Positions 22,160 to 32,990 are shown, counted from the stretch's first letter. The stretch: DNA of 48,063 nt from Nemertoderma westbladi (GCA_032718475.1 JAUCBJ010008274.1:1-48063), one strand, 5' to 3'. The notes: generated by a model from the sequence alone, not told the origin. Translations and numbers: made by a program.

Positions 22160-23515
22160 ATACAATACAAAAACAAATGTCACAATATGACAACACCGCA
22201 AGTCTGTCAGTAGCGGTGTTTTTCCATTGTGTAAATTTAATGCACTCATTAAGCGCACCCCCCCCCTGCGGTTTTTTAATTTGTAAATATCTCGAAAGTG
22301 AATGCATAAACAAAAAAAACTTGGGAACGAGGAATTATTATGAAATAAAAAAAACTACCGGAAATTTATCGAAGTTTAAGAAATTACCTATCATATGGAG
22401 CGAAAATAACAAAAAACGGGCCCAGAATTTGCAGAGGCTGAGTGTTTGTTTGCGTGAAAAATCTCTTTCCGAGAAAATTGTCTTAAAGTTTAAATCTTTC
22501 CGCTCAAAACTGTCTGTCTGGGGTCTGGTTGGTTAATAACGTCTGGCTTGAAGGAAGCCCACCACAGAGCTTTAATTTTCATTATGGTGGTTTTCGAAGT
22601 CAGTGATTTAATTCCCAATGTCAATTTTTATGTTCGGTACAATCTAGTCTGTCTGACTATTGGTCTAGTTCTGGCTGAGTGTCTAAACTTACATTTTGAC
22701 GGTTGGGTTAGACGAGCAGACATAGAGAGACAGTGATAACTCGAAAACTATAAAAAGGGATCTCGCTTAAAGCACTTAGAAGGAATTATCGGCCTTTCTA
22801 CATTGCATATCTCGACAACTATGTATAGTGGATACGGTATTCTCGATTATACCATTAGATAGACCGCATTTTTTTTACACCCAGAAAAAGTGAAAAAGTG
22901 AATTTTAAAAAGATGCGACTTACGGTCTTTTTACATTGCACGGCAGAGTAGCTCAAAATAGTGCGGAGATAGGTTGAGCCGCGAATTGCTTTTTAACAAC
23001 ATTTAATGAAAAAGTGACAAATACGATCTGACAATTATTATACATGTGTACAACACTACTGTGACTGTACTATACATGCAATCGTATTTGTGAAAATTAT
23101 TTGTAAATTAAAGTGTTCCTCATACAAACATTCACCCCCGTCCACTTCTTAGTTCCTTTTAACTCAAAACTTTTTAACTGACAAATAAATTTATAAATTT
23201 AATATAATTATTTATAAGTGAATAATAAACTGCTCAGAATATAAGTAAATAATTATGGATTATTTAAAATTTAATTAATCTACTGTAAATGCTTGTGGCG
23301 AATTATCTGAATCGTGGCCGTAAAGTGGTTCGGAGTATGTCTAAAAAAATAATCAAAATAATAAAGAATTAAAAAGTCTAATATGTTATGAAAAAATCTC
23401 TAATAATTACTTCTTACTGTTAGGCGAGTCAATCTATCCAAAAAGGGGATAAACCAATTTTTTTATTCAATATTACCTTGTTGATACCCCAAAAAAGCAT
23501 AATAACTATTTACAT
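22160..23515. other. Non-coding stretch
   Basis: No recognisable gene. The plus frames 22141-22536 and 22548-22736 have no domain I know. At 22917-22949 lies an inverted match to 18041-18071 (core CTGCCGTGCAATGT). A block at about 23415-23510 resembles 25925-26040 in direct orientation. Confidence 0.45.
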
Positions 23516-23531
23516 ACTTGTGTGTTAAGTA

Positions 23532-23629
23532 GCTCTTTACAGTGTGATGATCCGAGTGGCTTTGTTACACGAACGAACGTTAGTGAGTGAGTGAAAATAA
23601 AGCCACGAGGATCAGAACACTGTAAAGTA
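23532..23629. repeat. Fold-back (hairpin) MITE
   Basis: The left arm 23532-23563 (CTTTACAGTGTGATGATCC, then GAGTGGCTTT) pairs with the right arm 23599-23629 (AAAGCCACGAGGATCAGAAC, then ACTGTAAAG). The loop contains CGAACGAACG and GTGAGTGAGTG, resembling the loop of the hairpin at 32991-33127. Confidence 0.8.
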
Positions 23630-23649
23630 CTATGCAACAAAGTACGTAT

Positions 23650-24137
23650 GTAGTTTTATTCCAAAATTTTAACATTACGAAATGATTGTACATGTACATT
23701 ATAAGTGATAGAAACTGCACAAATTATATTAGTTGCTGTATAAATAAATGTAAAAATGACATAAATTATGTTATAAATAAGTTAGCTTATATTTATGGTT
23801 GCGTTTTGAGCCATGTTATAATAATATAGCTAGGCCCTACTGGTTATTAATAGCTATACCCCGCCTACCGGTAGGTAATGCAGTAGGCCTATCTGGCTGT
23901 CAGGCAAATTTCCACCTATTGTTTTCGTGGTATCCAATGACGGCGTTACGTAATGTCCCCTTAGTGGACATTACTTAACGCCGTCATGGGTTGCCACGTA
24001 AACAATAACACCAAATACAATACTATACAGGCCAATACAATGCTGTAATGTCCTCTAAAGTTGTAAAGTGCTAAATAACAACTCGCTGTTAATACTAAGG
24101 GCGTTGAGTAATGTTACAATTTTGGAATAAAAATACA
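23650..24137. mobile_element. MITE with TIRs and a central 86-bp palindrome
   Basis: The outer inverted repeats are TTTTATTCCAAAATTTTAAC plus ATTA (23650-23677) and its mirror at 24109-24136. In the centre, 23919-23958 pairs with 23966-24005 over about 40 nt, with a 6-nt loop (core ATGACGGCGTTACGTAATGT / ACATTACTTAACGCCGTCAT). No coding sequence. Confidence 0.7.
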
Positions 24138-24140
24138 TTA

Positions 24141-24907
24141 TGAGGATCACTTTCAATTTCCTGATTCTTTCCTTTGGCCACAGGTTCACGAGATATGGAC
24201 AATGTATTTCAAAGCCATCTACCGTTTTATTACCCCTGATTTTGATTAATTATAAAGTAGTAACAATCTGTTGGCGAGCTGAATTTTTTTTATTTGGAAC
24301 AGTTCCTCTATAGTCAATGTATAAAAACAAAAATCAGGCAGCTCAAACATACAGCATACATACAGCTCGCCAACACCTTGTTACCACCCTTAGTGCCAGA
24401 AGGATCAAACTTTAAAGGAAAATTATCTCGGTTTGAATTTTTCAAAATACTCCTCCGTTGCCACAATTGTTCAATATAAATCATTTATTAAATGGTTCAG
24501 AAAACTCAAATGGTACCGTAGCCGCGTACATTCTATTATTTCGAAAATAGAATAAGCAGGTTCATTTCAATGCGAACGGAACGGCGGGCTATTTGAATTC
24601 CATTTATTTTGATGATTGGATGGCATTTGTCTAAGCAGTTCTGGCAGTGGACACTGTTATTTCCTACACACACAGTACATGTATAAAGGAATATGTTGCA
24701 TATTAGTTTGGCTCATTCCGCAATTAACAGAGACCGAGAGAGGGCTACTTAGCAAGCATTCAATCAATTTAATTCGATTAAAAAATGATCAGCAATTTCT
24801 TGTAGGTCTTCTTATGCAATAAAAAAAACCTCTTATAATTAATTATTCAAAATACTTCAGTGAAGGCTCTAAAGCTGCACCTACAAGCTACAAGACATTG
24901 ATAATAA
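24141..24907. other. Upstream flank of the NHL-like gene
   Basis: No gene seen. Short frames at 24294-24479 and 24616-24822 lack features. A TATA or initiator cannot be defined from sequence alone. Confidence 0.4.
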
Positions 24908-25876
24908 ATGGCGGCTAGATCTACATACGTAACAGGGAAATTGTTACATAAATTGAAAAACAAAGCGAACAACGAAAGTACCTGCAACAACCCACAAGGT
25001 GTCGCCATAGACAGAGACCTAGAAGAAATTTACGTAGCTGATAAAGGTAACTCACGCATTGTTATCTTTGATAAAGAATTTATATGTAAGAGGTATATAG
25101 ATGACCTTCCAGAAGTAGTTGATATATTGGTAAATGTTATTGAGTCGGATGGTGCTTATATTTACGCTTTGATGTCGACTAAATTCTGCAAGATTAATAG
25201 TGAAGGATGCATACAGATGGTAGACCTGACTCAAAAACACCAGCTGTTTGACGCCGTTTCTATAACTAAATACAGAGACAATTGGATAATAATATGTGAC
25301 GGTGAAACAAATAAAACTATTAAGTTACATAATGGTAAAGAACTAGTGTTTGTATCTCATCACTTAAAGCGAAATGTCAAAAAAATATCGGATTGGAATT
25401 TTCCTCGCAACGCCATGGTAGACAAACCATTGTCAGTTGCAACACCACCTGCTATAGATAGCAACGATATTATATCGTATCCTTGTATATTGATGGAAGG
25501 AGAAATATCTGACCAATCGTATATATTGCAACCACTGAATTTATTTAAGTACATAAAACCGATAGATCTCGGAACAATAACAAGCAATGCGGAGTGGATA
25601 ACTCATCAATGCAAGTTAGGCAAATGTTCACATATTGCTTTTGATGAAAAAGGAAGCCTGTTTATAGCTGGAGTCACGCAGTCTCATATAGCAACGACGG
25701 CTATATATTGTTACGAGAAAGATGTTTTGCTATATTTAGGGGTCGTTGCCATTATTCAAGGTACTATTGGGGGAATGGCAGCGCATAATGGCAGACTGGT
25801 TGTCACGTCAAACGAATGCCTTTATTTCTACGAATATCAATACAAAACTAAAAGTGAGGCATCGCGTAGAGCTTGA
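24908..25876 (+). CDS. NHL-repeat-like beta-propeller protein (intronless)
   Basis: The frame is 322 residues from ATG 24908 with no intron. Near the N-terminus (about residues 27-56) is a clear NHL-type repeat, NNPQGVAIDRDLEEIYVADK followed by GNSRIVIFD, the signature of blades in TRIM-NHL and related propellers. Later segments keep the same rhythm in weaker form: YIYALMSTKFCKIN, WIIICDGETNKTIKL, SHIAFDEKGSLFIAGV, GGMAAHNGRLVVTSN and YFYEY. There is no RING, B-box or coiled coil, no signal peptide and no membrane segment, so it is a stand-alone, probably cytosolic propeller. It may derive from a TRIM-NHL gene by retroposition or may have lost its 5' exons. The ligand is unknown. Confidence 0.7.
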   Translation: MAARSTYVTGKLLHKLKNKANNESTCNNPQGVAIDRDLEEIYVADKGNSRIVIFDKEFICKRYIDDLPEVVDILVNVIESDGAYIYALMSTKFCKINSEGCIQMVDLTQKHQLFDAVSITKYRDNWIIICDGETNKTIKLHNGKELVFVSHHLKRNVKKISDWNFPRNAMVDKPLSVATPPAIDSNDIISYPCILMEGEISDQSYILQPLNLFKYIKPIDLGTITSNAEWITHQCKLGKCSHIAFDEKGSLFIAGVTQSHIATTAIYCYEKDVLLYLGVVAIIQGTIGGMAAHNGRLVVTSNECLYFYEYQYKTKSEASRRA

Positions 25877-26269
25877 ATACACATTTCATTATATTTGTTA
25901 GTGTATTGAAAGATCTGTAAAGTTAGTTGTAGTCGAGTCAATCTAGCAAAAAAATCATAAGTATTTCGCAATCAATCCGAACCACATATTTTGGATTCTA
26001 TATTACCTTATTAATCACCAAAAAAATCTATAAAAGATTTTTTATTTTGCGGATCATATGTTTTTATTAATGGTCATTCTGTGTAAATCTGCATAACACA
26101 AGCCAAACAAGAGGAACAGTAGGGAAGAGTAAGTGGCAAATTAGTAATGATCCAGTATAATTTAATTAATTTTCCAATAAGCTTTGATTCAATCTCAATG
26201 TGTAATGAGTAATATTAACACTGTCGTGTTACACATTAATTGCTATATCTCGGTAACTAGAAGTCGCAT
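25877..26269. other. Non-coding 3' flank
   Basis: Contains a diverged direct copy (about 25930-26040) of 23420-23510: CGAGTCAATCTA, then ATATTACCTT, then CACCAAAAAA. No gene. Confidence 0.5.
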
Positions 26270-27519
26270 GAAATTTTTATATATCGTCGCTGATCTGGCA
26301 GAAAGGCCAAAGTGAAAATTTTTAAAAAATTGGGTTTTTGTTGAATATACAATCTTGGGACATTGCGGAGGTGTGGTAAAAACCTCAAAGTAATATCTGC
26401 AACAAAAATCTCACAAATTGTGATGTGCCGAATGAACAAAGTGAGATCGGCAGGAAATCCTATCTGGCAGAAAGGCCAAAGAATATTTACCATATTCTTA
26501 CTTTGCATCTTCTGCTCATTATAACCATTTTAAGTTTAAATACATTTGGCGAAAAAGCCAAAGTGATTTTTCAGCCTACCCCTATTACTTAAGCTGTAGT
26601 GCTAAACTGAAAGTTTACTGTATGTTCTTTTCTTCTGCTCTCTCTATTTAGGAGCCCGCTTGACAGCGGGATACTTACTGTAAGAATCTTCAGGATACAT
26701 TACATTGACTGACACTGACTGACTGATAATTATCTAGGTTAAGGCACTTCCTGCCTGGCGATTTTGATTAAATTTTGCAAGTACATTGCTTTTGAGGTTC
26801 ATAATCGCGTTACAAAATTTCAGATCGATTCTATGTGTGGTATTCAATATATTTAGTTTTTTGACATTGTTTTGTCGCGAAATTAAAAGCAATGGTAAAA
26901 TAACAGCTGGTGTTCATGATGAAATATGGCTTAATATGTTATACACAGTCATAGTAAAACGTATTGGTTGCCAAGTTTTACTAGTAGGCTATAAGGAAAG
27001 TCAATGTTTACTCACACATAAGCTGTTGGTTTCTAATGTATTACCCCATAAGCTGATTGCTCTCCCAGTGCTTCCTAAGGGTATATCTACAATAAGGTTA
27101 CTCACTCTGCTATGTTAGGGGGTGGATCAGGAGAATGAATTTTAGTTACACAAAGCAGTGTGTTGTGTCCTATTGCAGTCGATACTCAACTGTGGATTGC
27201 AAAATGTTTTATAGTTGACCTACACTATAATACAGTAGTTGCATGTATTTAAGGAGCCCGCTCTGGCCTACTGCCTAACTTAGCAGTAATACCTATATTA
27301 CATATACACATATTAAAAATATTCTTATTTTTTTTATTACATACGATTTTTTAGCTGAAACGATTTTTTAGCTGAAGCATTAATAGTGTAAATTAATTTA
27401 ATTATATTTTAATACCATTACTACATTGGCATACTGTAAGATAAGTTTTAATATTTCTTACAAATAGTGGTGCGAGCATAAATCAAATCACGCAAATTTA
27501 AAAGAACCGGGTGTGTTGT

Positions 27520-28175
27520 CATAGCAAAGTTTCAGTTTTTATTATGTGGGACGAGCCACAAAGTACTGCTGAGAAAGACTGAAAGGTTCAAAGACTGTAT
27601 GTCAACAATGTTATTATTATTATAGTCTGCGCCACAAACAGAATATGCCAAATAATTAAATTAGCAATATAAATTTCAGAAAAATAGCTATCGGACTTGG
27701 CTGAAGAAATCGAATTATAATCCACTTAGTTTGTTATATTGATGATATTATTACTCTCTGGGAATGTGTTGGAATGGGAGATTGTAAATTATTATTGAAC
27801 AGTAAATATTACATATCCCATAAAAGTCGTCATAATTAATTGTGTAGAAACAATTGTTCACCTTCTCGTTTAGATTAATTAGTAAATAAATAAATTAGTT
27901 TAGATATTTTCTGTTAGCGAATTTATTTCGAATAATAAAAAAGTGTGTAGGCCGATTGTATGGTTGTTTAATTTGCGTTATTATTTTTCGCCGCGACCTA
28001 GACTTCTATTAATTGTTAAATCTAATGGTTTTCAAAAAGAAAGGTAACCGTACCTGTACTGGTAAATCTAACTTGTTATTTATCTGGTTGTGAATCATGG
28101 GCATTTTCTTATAAATATTCGGTTGTTAGTGGCAGCAAAGTTTCATTTTTTATTATGTGGGGCAAGCCACAAAGT
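27520..28175. repeat. Pair of direct repeats ending in GTGGG(G/A)C(G/A)AGCCACAAAGT
   Basis: GCAAAGTTTCA followed by a TTTTTATTATGTGGG..AGCCACAAAGT block appears at about 27520-27564 and about 28132-28174 in the same orientation. The intervening 570 bp is non-coding and AT-rich. Confidence 0.6.
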
Positions 28176-28984
28176 CAGCTATGTATCATCACACCATTTA
28201 GACAATTGTTTAGTTTAGTATTGGCTAGGATTCTTCCCCCCGGGCTCCTTCCAGCCAGCTTGCTGGCTCTCTAGTGTTGCTAGAGGTATTTAAATTCATA
28301 GGCCAATAATTATTCTTTCCTTCATAACTGTATATTGTCAATGATAAACTGCTTCAGGGATAGGTTATGTTACTGAATATAGTTTGTTGTTACAATTACT
28401 TTAATGTTATTTATTTAACTTCTGCTAGCAATATTTTATTATTATCATATTAATTTTAGTTAAGAGTTCAAACGGATCATAGATTGGTTGTACGTTATAG
28501 GAAAAACTGAATTGGCTTTATTTTGGAACCCTTTACTTTTTATTAATATTACTATAATACTTAATGTTATTTAAAGGCCTATAATTACTACAAATTACTA
28601 TATGAAATACGAATAAATCTATTTGTAATATCATAAACTATGAGTACAGAGGACTTTTATACCCAATGAGTTGCTAGAAATTCTAGACAAGCATGATAGG
28701 ATAGACCTATTAATTAACAATAGAATTATAACAACGGCCATTATCACAGACTAATATCTTAATGACCCCTGATGTTGTAATGTCTCTAGAGCGAGAGTCG
28801 ACAATATCTTAATGAACGAGATTGTTGATAACGACTATTTATCTTAAGAAAGTGGCGATGATGAAAAAGTGTAGAGTACGAAGGATTGATACTATTAGGC
28901 CTAAGGAGGTTGTCTCTAGCATGAATCGTGGTGAGGTTACATATTATGTTAAAATGTTACAAAACCCAAAAGGGGTTCAAAAGG

Positions 28985-29150
28985 TGAATCTCTAGAAAAT
29001 CGTCAATCTAGAACTAAAGCAAGAGCCGCAGGGGAATCTTATACTAATAGGAAGGGAAAATTCATTGATAGTAAGTAACACGAGTAGAATGTGGCTCCCG
29101 TTATAAATGTTTTAATAACTTTACGTTTGATGATCAAAAACGTATTTTTA
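28985..29150 (+). pseudogene. Relic of a cysteine-rich transposon-type protein
   Basis: One frame reads RQSRTKARAAGESYTNRKGK, then hits stops. A shifted frame continues CGSRYKCFNNFTFDDQKRIF from about 29091. The order of an (R/K)xxGxxY block, then a CxxxxKC cysteine block followed by F..xQRxxIFxxY, recalls the N-terminal zinc-binding region of uncharacterised transposon-like proteins found in insects and Hydra. Frameshifts and stops show it is dead. Assignment is from memory of that pattern and uncertain. Confidence 0.35.
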
Positions 29151-29870
29151 ATGATTATCGCTCTCAATACCATCGTCTGGTACCACATTGGCAACTTCGA
29201 CAAACTAATGCCAAACCAATGCTAACTAAGTCAAAGTCAGTGTTCAACTTCTCTTCATAATACGTTATTAATGAAACTCTGATGATAGTTATTCTAGGCA
29301 ATTTATTGCAAACTAATGATAAATATAATGTTTCTGTTCCACTTCTCGGTTAATATAAATCCATTATTAATGGAACTTTAACATTAAAAATTTATTATAA
29401 TGAATTTCTAGGAAATTTATTTCCCTATTTAACCGCTTGTAACAAAAGATTAAAAGCGAAAATTCCGACTTAACCGCTTAAACAGTTGGAAGGTGAAAGT
29501 ATTTCTGATTCAAATTCCATGCAATCTCATGAAGAGTTATAGAAAAATTGGAAGAGTGGGTGGTGTCACTCACTGAAATAGTATACGATTAACAATAATC
29601 ATCACTTTGACTTTTTTGCCAGACATATTTAATATATTTTAGAAAATTCTTGGTGCCAAAAGGTCAAAGTGACCCAGAAACTAGCTAAATATATTTTTTA
29701 CAAAAAAGTAATATATTGTGCGAATGGGAAATTATTTAATTAGTATACGTTCCAAAATACAGCGTAATTCATTTGTTTTTAAAAAAGTTAGAAATAAAAA
29801 CTCGATTATCGCAGAATGTAATTTTTGCACTTTGTCTTTTCAGCCAGATCAGCAACGATATATCAAAAAA

Positions 29871-29988
29871 TTACAGATATACATTAGGGACTAATTACAT
29901 TACTGTATTAAGGTAACTGATGCAAAAAATTACAGATATACATTAGGGACTAATTACATTACTGTATTAAGGTAACTGATGCAAAAAA
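29871..29988 (+). repeat. 59-bp perfect tandem duplication
   Basis: TTACAGATATACATTAGGGA and the following 39 bases are repeated exactly, starting at 29871 and 29930. It adjoins the right inverted repeat of the 26270-29885 element and is recent. Confidence 0.92.
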
Positions 29989-30571
29989 TTATCTAATTCC
30001 ACGGCATGGAAATGTAATAATTTCCAATAATGTTAGCGAAGATTTTTCACATAATAAAATTGGGATTGTTGTATTGAATTTAGGTGTAATTAATTTATTT
30101 GTTTTAGTTTAAAAATCTCAATAGTTTATCATATGGCTGGTATTTTTAGGGAATAAGGGTTTTTGGGGTCGCCAAATCTGATGGGCTGGGTTACATACCT
30201 CCGTTTTGTAGAGAAGTAGTGTTAATTAATAAGCTTCCCATTCTATACCAGCCAAAATGGCTGTAAAAATGAGTAAATTAAATACAAATTTCCGTTGCTC
30301 CGGAAACTAAATTGGTAACTATGTACTATGTAGTGTGTAGTTCAGTCAATCGATAGTAATTGGACTAAAGTTTGTATACGCCTAGTTTGTAGAAAACCCC
30401 ACCAATTAGTTCTCTTGTTGCTATGTATAATCCATGTTGCTAAGTAAAGAAACAGGAAATTGAAAGTGATCCGCGTAATAATGTATTTTTATAGACTTTT
30501 TTTGGGAATTAACAAGGTAATAAATATAGAGTAAAAAAAGTTGGTTTGGATGAATTGCGAATTTGTTATCG
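29989..30571. other. Non-coding stretch
   Basis: AT-rich, with no recognisable gene. The minus frames at 30421-30725 run into the GGGCGAAG repeats and are artefacts. Confidence 0.5.
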
Positions 30572-30579
30572 GTTGACCC

Positions 30580-31107
30580 GGTTGGGTGCAATCTTCCCTT
30601 CGCCCGCGTCCAATCTTTGCCCGAGTCAAACCTTCGCCCGGGTAACCTTCGCCCGCAAGGCAATCGTCGCCCGAGAGAAACCTTCGCCCAATAAGATTTG
30701 TGTTAGTAACCATTTTAGTTACCAATTGAGGGAAAGGAGCAGGTTACAGAATCAAAACAATAATACCAATTGAGGGAAGGGAGCAGGTTACAGAGACGGA
30801 TTTTCTAATCAAAACAATAAACGATGTTGATACCAATTGAGGGAAGGGAGCAGGTTACAGAGACGGCTTTTCTAATCAAAACAATAAACGATGTTGATAC
30901 CAATTGAGGGAATGGAGCAGGTTACAGAGACGGCTTTTTCTAACCAAAACAATAATTGTTTAGTGGGCGAAGGTGGCTCGCGGGCGAAGATTGCCTGCGG
31001 GCGAAGGTTTCCGCCGGGCGATAGTTGCTAATTTTGAGGGCGAAGATTGCTCCGGGCGAAGATTGGACGCGGCGAAGCTTTATCGCGGGCAAAGTTTGCT
31101 GCATACC
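30580..31107. mobile_element. Small hAT-like non-autonomous element made of GGGCGAAG repeats
   Basis: It is flanked by the same octamer GTTGACCC at 30572-30579 and 31108-31115. The ends are imperfect inverted repeats (GGTTGGGTGCAATCTT / GGTATGCAGCAAACTT in the same sense). The left arm has six CTTCGCCCG-type units (30597-30690). The right arm has about eight inverted GGGCGAAGR units (30963-31095). The centre holds four units of a 67-bp repeat. An 8-bp duplication suggests the hAT superfamily; this is inference, since no transposase is present. Confidence 0.6.
30721..30950 (+). repeat. 67-bp tandem repeat inside the GGGCGAAG element
   Basis: ACCAATTGAGGGAA starts at 30721, 30765, 30832 and 30899. 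The first unit is 23 bp shorter. Each unit contains GGAGCAGGTTACAGA and AACAATAA. Confidence 0.9.
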
Positions 31108-31225
31108 GTTGACCCCCCTTTTTGACTATATTGACTCGCCTATAGGGCCTAAATCGGCGTGTTAGTATATCAAGTACAGATAGTAAATAATATCTCAATT
31201 CCACGTGCCGTTATTCTAACTTGCG

Positions 31226-31830
31226 TTAAATCACCCCTTCGTGTTGTAATAACCAAAGTTTAATGTGAGACATATTAACGCCGCCGGCTGTGTATCGCCC
31301 TATTGAGTTAGCAGTTATACCGTGCTGCCTCAGTTGCTTAGGAACGACCCTATGGCAGGGTACTAGGATAGGGAAAGGGTTTAGTTTCATAGCTCGAGCA
31401 GCCAGTCGGCAATGGGAAGCAGAATATCCGGATAGTTGGGCTAACTGGGAGTATGAGACAGTGGACCCTGTGGGAACCTCGGTCGAGAGAGCGGTAAGGA
31501 TACGGTGTAGGTAGGGTGGAGAATGTGGTGGGAGGTGGAGGGTGAGATCGGGGTGAGGAAGTGGAACCCGGTCTGTTAGCACCTCACAGCTCACAATCAC
31601 CGAAGTATAACTGGAACCACTGATCAATTTGTTTAATTATATTAATTAGCATTCGATATACATTCTTCGATTTCATTGGCTTCAATAATAAGCTGATTGG
31701 AGGTTGATTCTGTTTCTATAGCGACGCCGTGTACACCGTATAGGCAGGTTGTAACGTAAATTCGACCAATGGGGGTGTATATGGCTAAGTGATAAAGATC
31801 AGTTGTGATGCCGCATATTGATATATGCAT
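31226..31830 (-). CDS. MGMT: Methylated-DNA--protein-cysteine methyltransferase (MGMT/Ogt type), frame interrupted
   Basis: Removes alkyl groups from O6-alkylguanine by irreversible transfer to its own cysteine. The N-terminal part (31830-31642) has TPIGRIYVTTCLYGVHGVAI, the strand region of the family. The C-terminal part (31627-31226) has the DNA-binding helices (GSTVSYSQLAQLSGY, with arginine-finger-like R in SHCRLAARAM), the active site PCHRVV preceded by NPFPILV, and the closing GRYTAGGV...LWLLQHEG. Residues matching human Cys145, His146, Arg128 and Glu172 are all present. The two parts are in different frames. A GT-AG intron of 89 nt (31661-31573) can join them, but it would remove a segment that in a third frame reads QWFQLYFG, also typical of the family, so two small frameshifts are an alternative. 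The length fits a short MGMT without a C-terminal tail. Confidence 0.85.
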
Positions 31831-32470
31831 TGCAAAGGGTCTTTAGTTTCCACCAAATAATAATATTAATATAAAGAAAGCGATCAACCCAATAACGTTA
31901 CTGTCAATAATAAGTAAGTAGTCAATAGAAAAGTAATTGAAGTCTAAACCAGCCAAGTGGCATTGGGAAAAAAATGTTTGATGATTATAAATATTATTAA
32001 CATTAGGTCTCTCATGATAACATAATTTAATTATTAAATATTATATGAAAGTTAATTCGTATAAATAAATTATACTTAGCACAAAATAATTAACAAATTG
32101 TATAACTTATTAATCACAAGTTGTTTTTCTAATCCTAAATACAATTTTTCCGTAAATTTTCGGAATAGTTTTTTCCGGAATGGTGTTAAAATTAAGTTTG
32201 TATTACAAATACATTTTTGTGAAGTACAAAATAGAATATTTAATAAAATAGCACCAAGGTTACGAGCGGTTAGTAGTTTGTTTAGTGTTGGTAGGTAAAT
32301 TGTAATTTTGAATGATATACAGCTTTATGGTACTTTTGGTCAGTTTCCAGTCAGAATTAACAAAATTATTAATGTTGCTCAAACTGTACTGTACTTAATG
32401 ATGTTGGCTGCAGATTTGGGTCAAAAAATACTTTAATGCAGGCCAATTTGTTTTTCGCCAGAAGATAAAT
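31831..32470. other. Non-coding stretch
   Basis: 5' flank of the MGMT gene. AT-rich, with no recognisable gene; the plus frame 32098-32298 has no features. Confidence 0.5.
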
Positions 32471-32475
32471 TAAAA

Positions 32476-32601
32476 TAATACACTTCTTTATTGTTAAATT
32501 TCTGGATTACTTAACGCTCGTCTACGGACGAGCCGTAAGTAATCCACCTATTTATTTATCGCTCACGCTGTCTTGGTTGCTATTAATAACATAGTGTATT
32601 A
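32476..32601. repeat. Fold-back MITE with a near-perfect inner hairpin
   Basis: Inner arms GGATTACTTAACGCTCGTC (32504-32522) and GACGAGCCGTAAGTAATCC (32527-32545) pair across a 4-nt loop. Outer TAATACACT / AGTGTATTA and TTGTTAA / TTAATAAC extend the inverted symmetry. No coding capacity. Confidence 0.75.
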
Positions 32602-32990
32602 TAGCTATTTCTTGTTGCAGCTACCTAATATAGGAAATTACCTAATATAATGTATTTTTTTTATACTAGCTGGTATGTTAGTCAACATGTTAGCTATTAT
32701 TTTTTTAATTATATTACAATTTTTTTAAATAGTTCAAAATTTATATACTTAGCTAGTTTTTGTTATTTTTAAATTGTTGTTCTAGAACATGTTTGCTGGT
32801 ATATAAAAATGTTCCAGAATTTTTTTCTGTAACATTTTTAAGAGGTCTAGAACATAGTGCTAGAAATTTAGTATATAATAGCGAAAATGTTCGTGAATTG
32901 TGAACAAAACATACAAATATAAGAAATGGCCAATATTATCTATTATACATCTTGTTAAGTAAACCAGAAATTTAACAATAAAACAACATA

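Larger units (their letters stand above)
26270..29885. mobile_element. Possible decayed DNA transposon bounded by inverted repeats
   Basis: TATATATCGTCGCTGATCTG followed by GCAGAAAGGCCAAAGTG (26277-26314) is mirrored at about 29831-29866 (CACTTTGTCTTTTCAGCCAG, ATCAGCAACGATATAT). Further copies of the GGCCAAAGTG/CACTTTG..GCC motif lie inside, at 26462-26482, 26547-26567, 29607-29627 and 29650-29672, like subterminal repeats. The interior carries only relics, including a transposase-like coding trace near 29000-29150. No target duplication was identified, and the ends are approximate. Confidence 0.45.

Noticed and set aside
21953-22258. ORF with a long arginine/cysteine run
   Set aside because: The run is the translation of the (GAC)n microsatellite.
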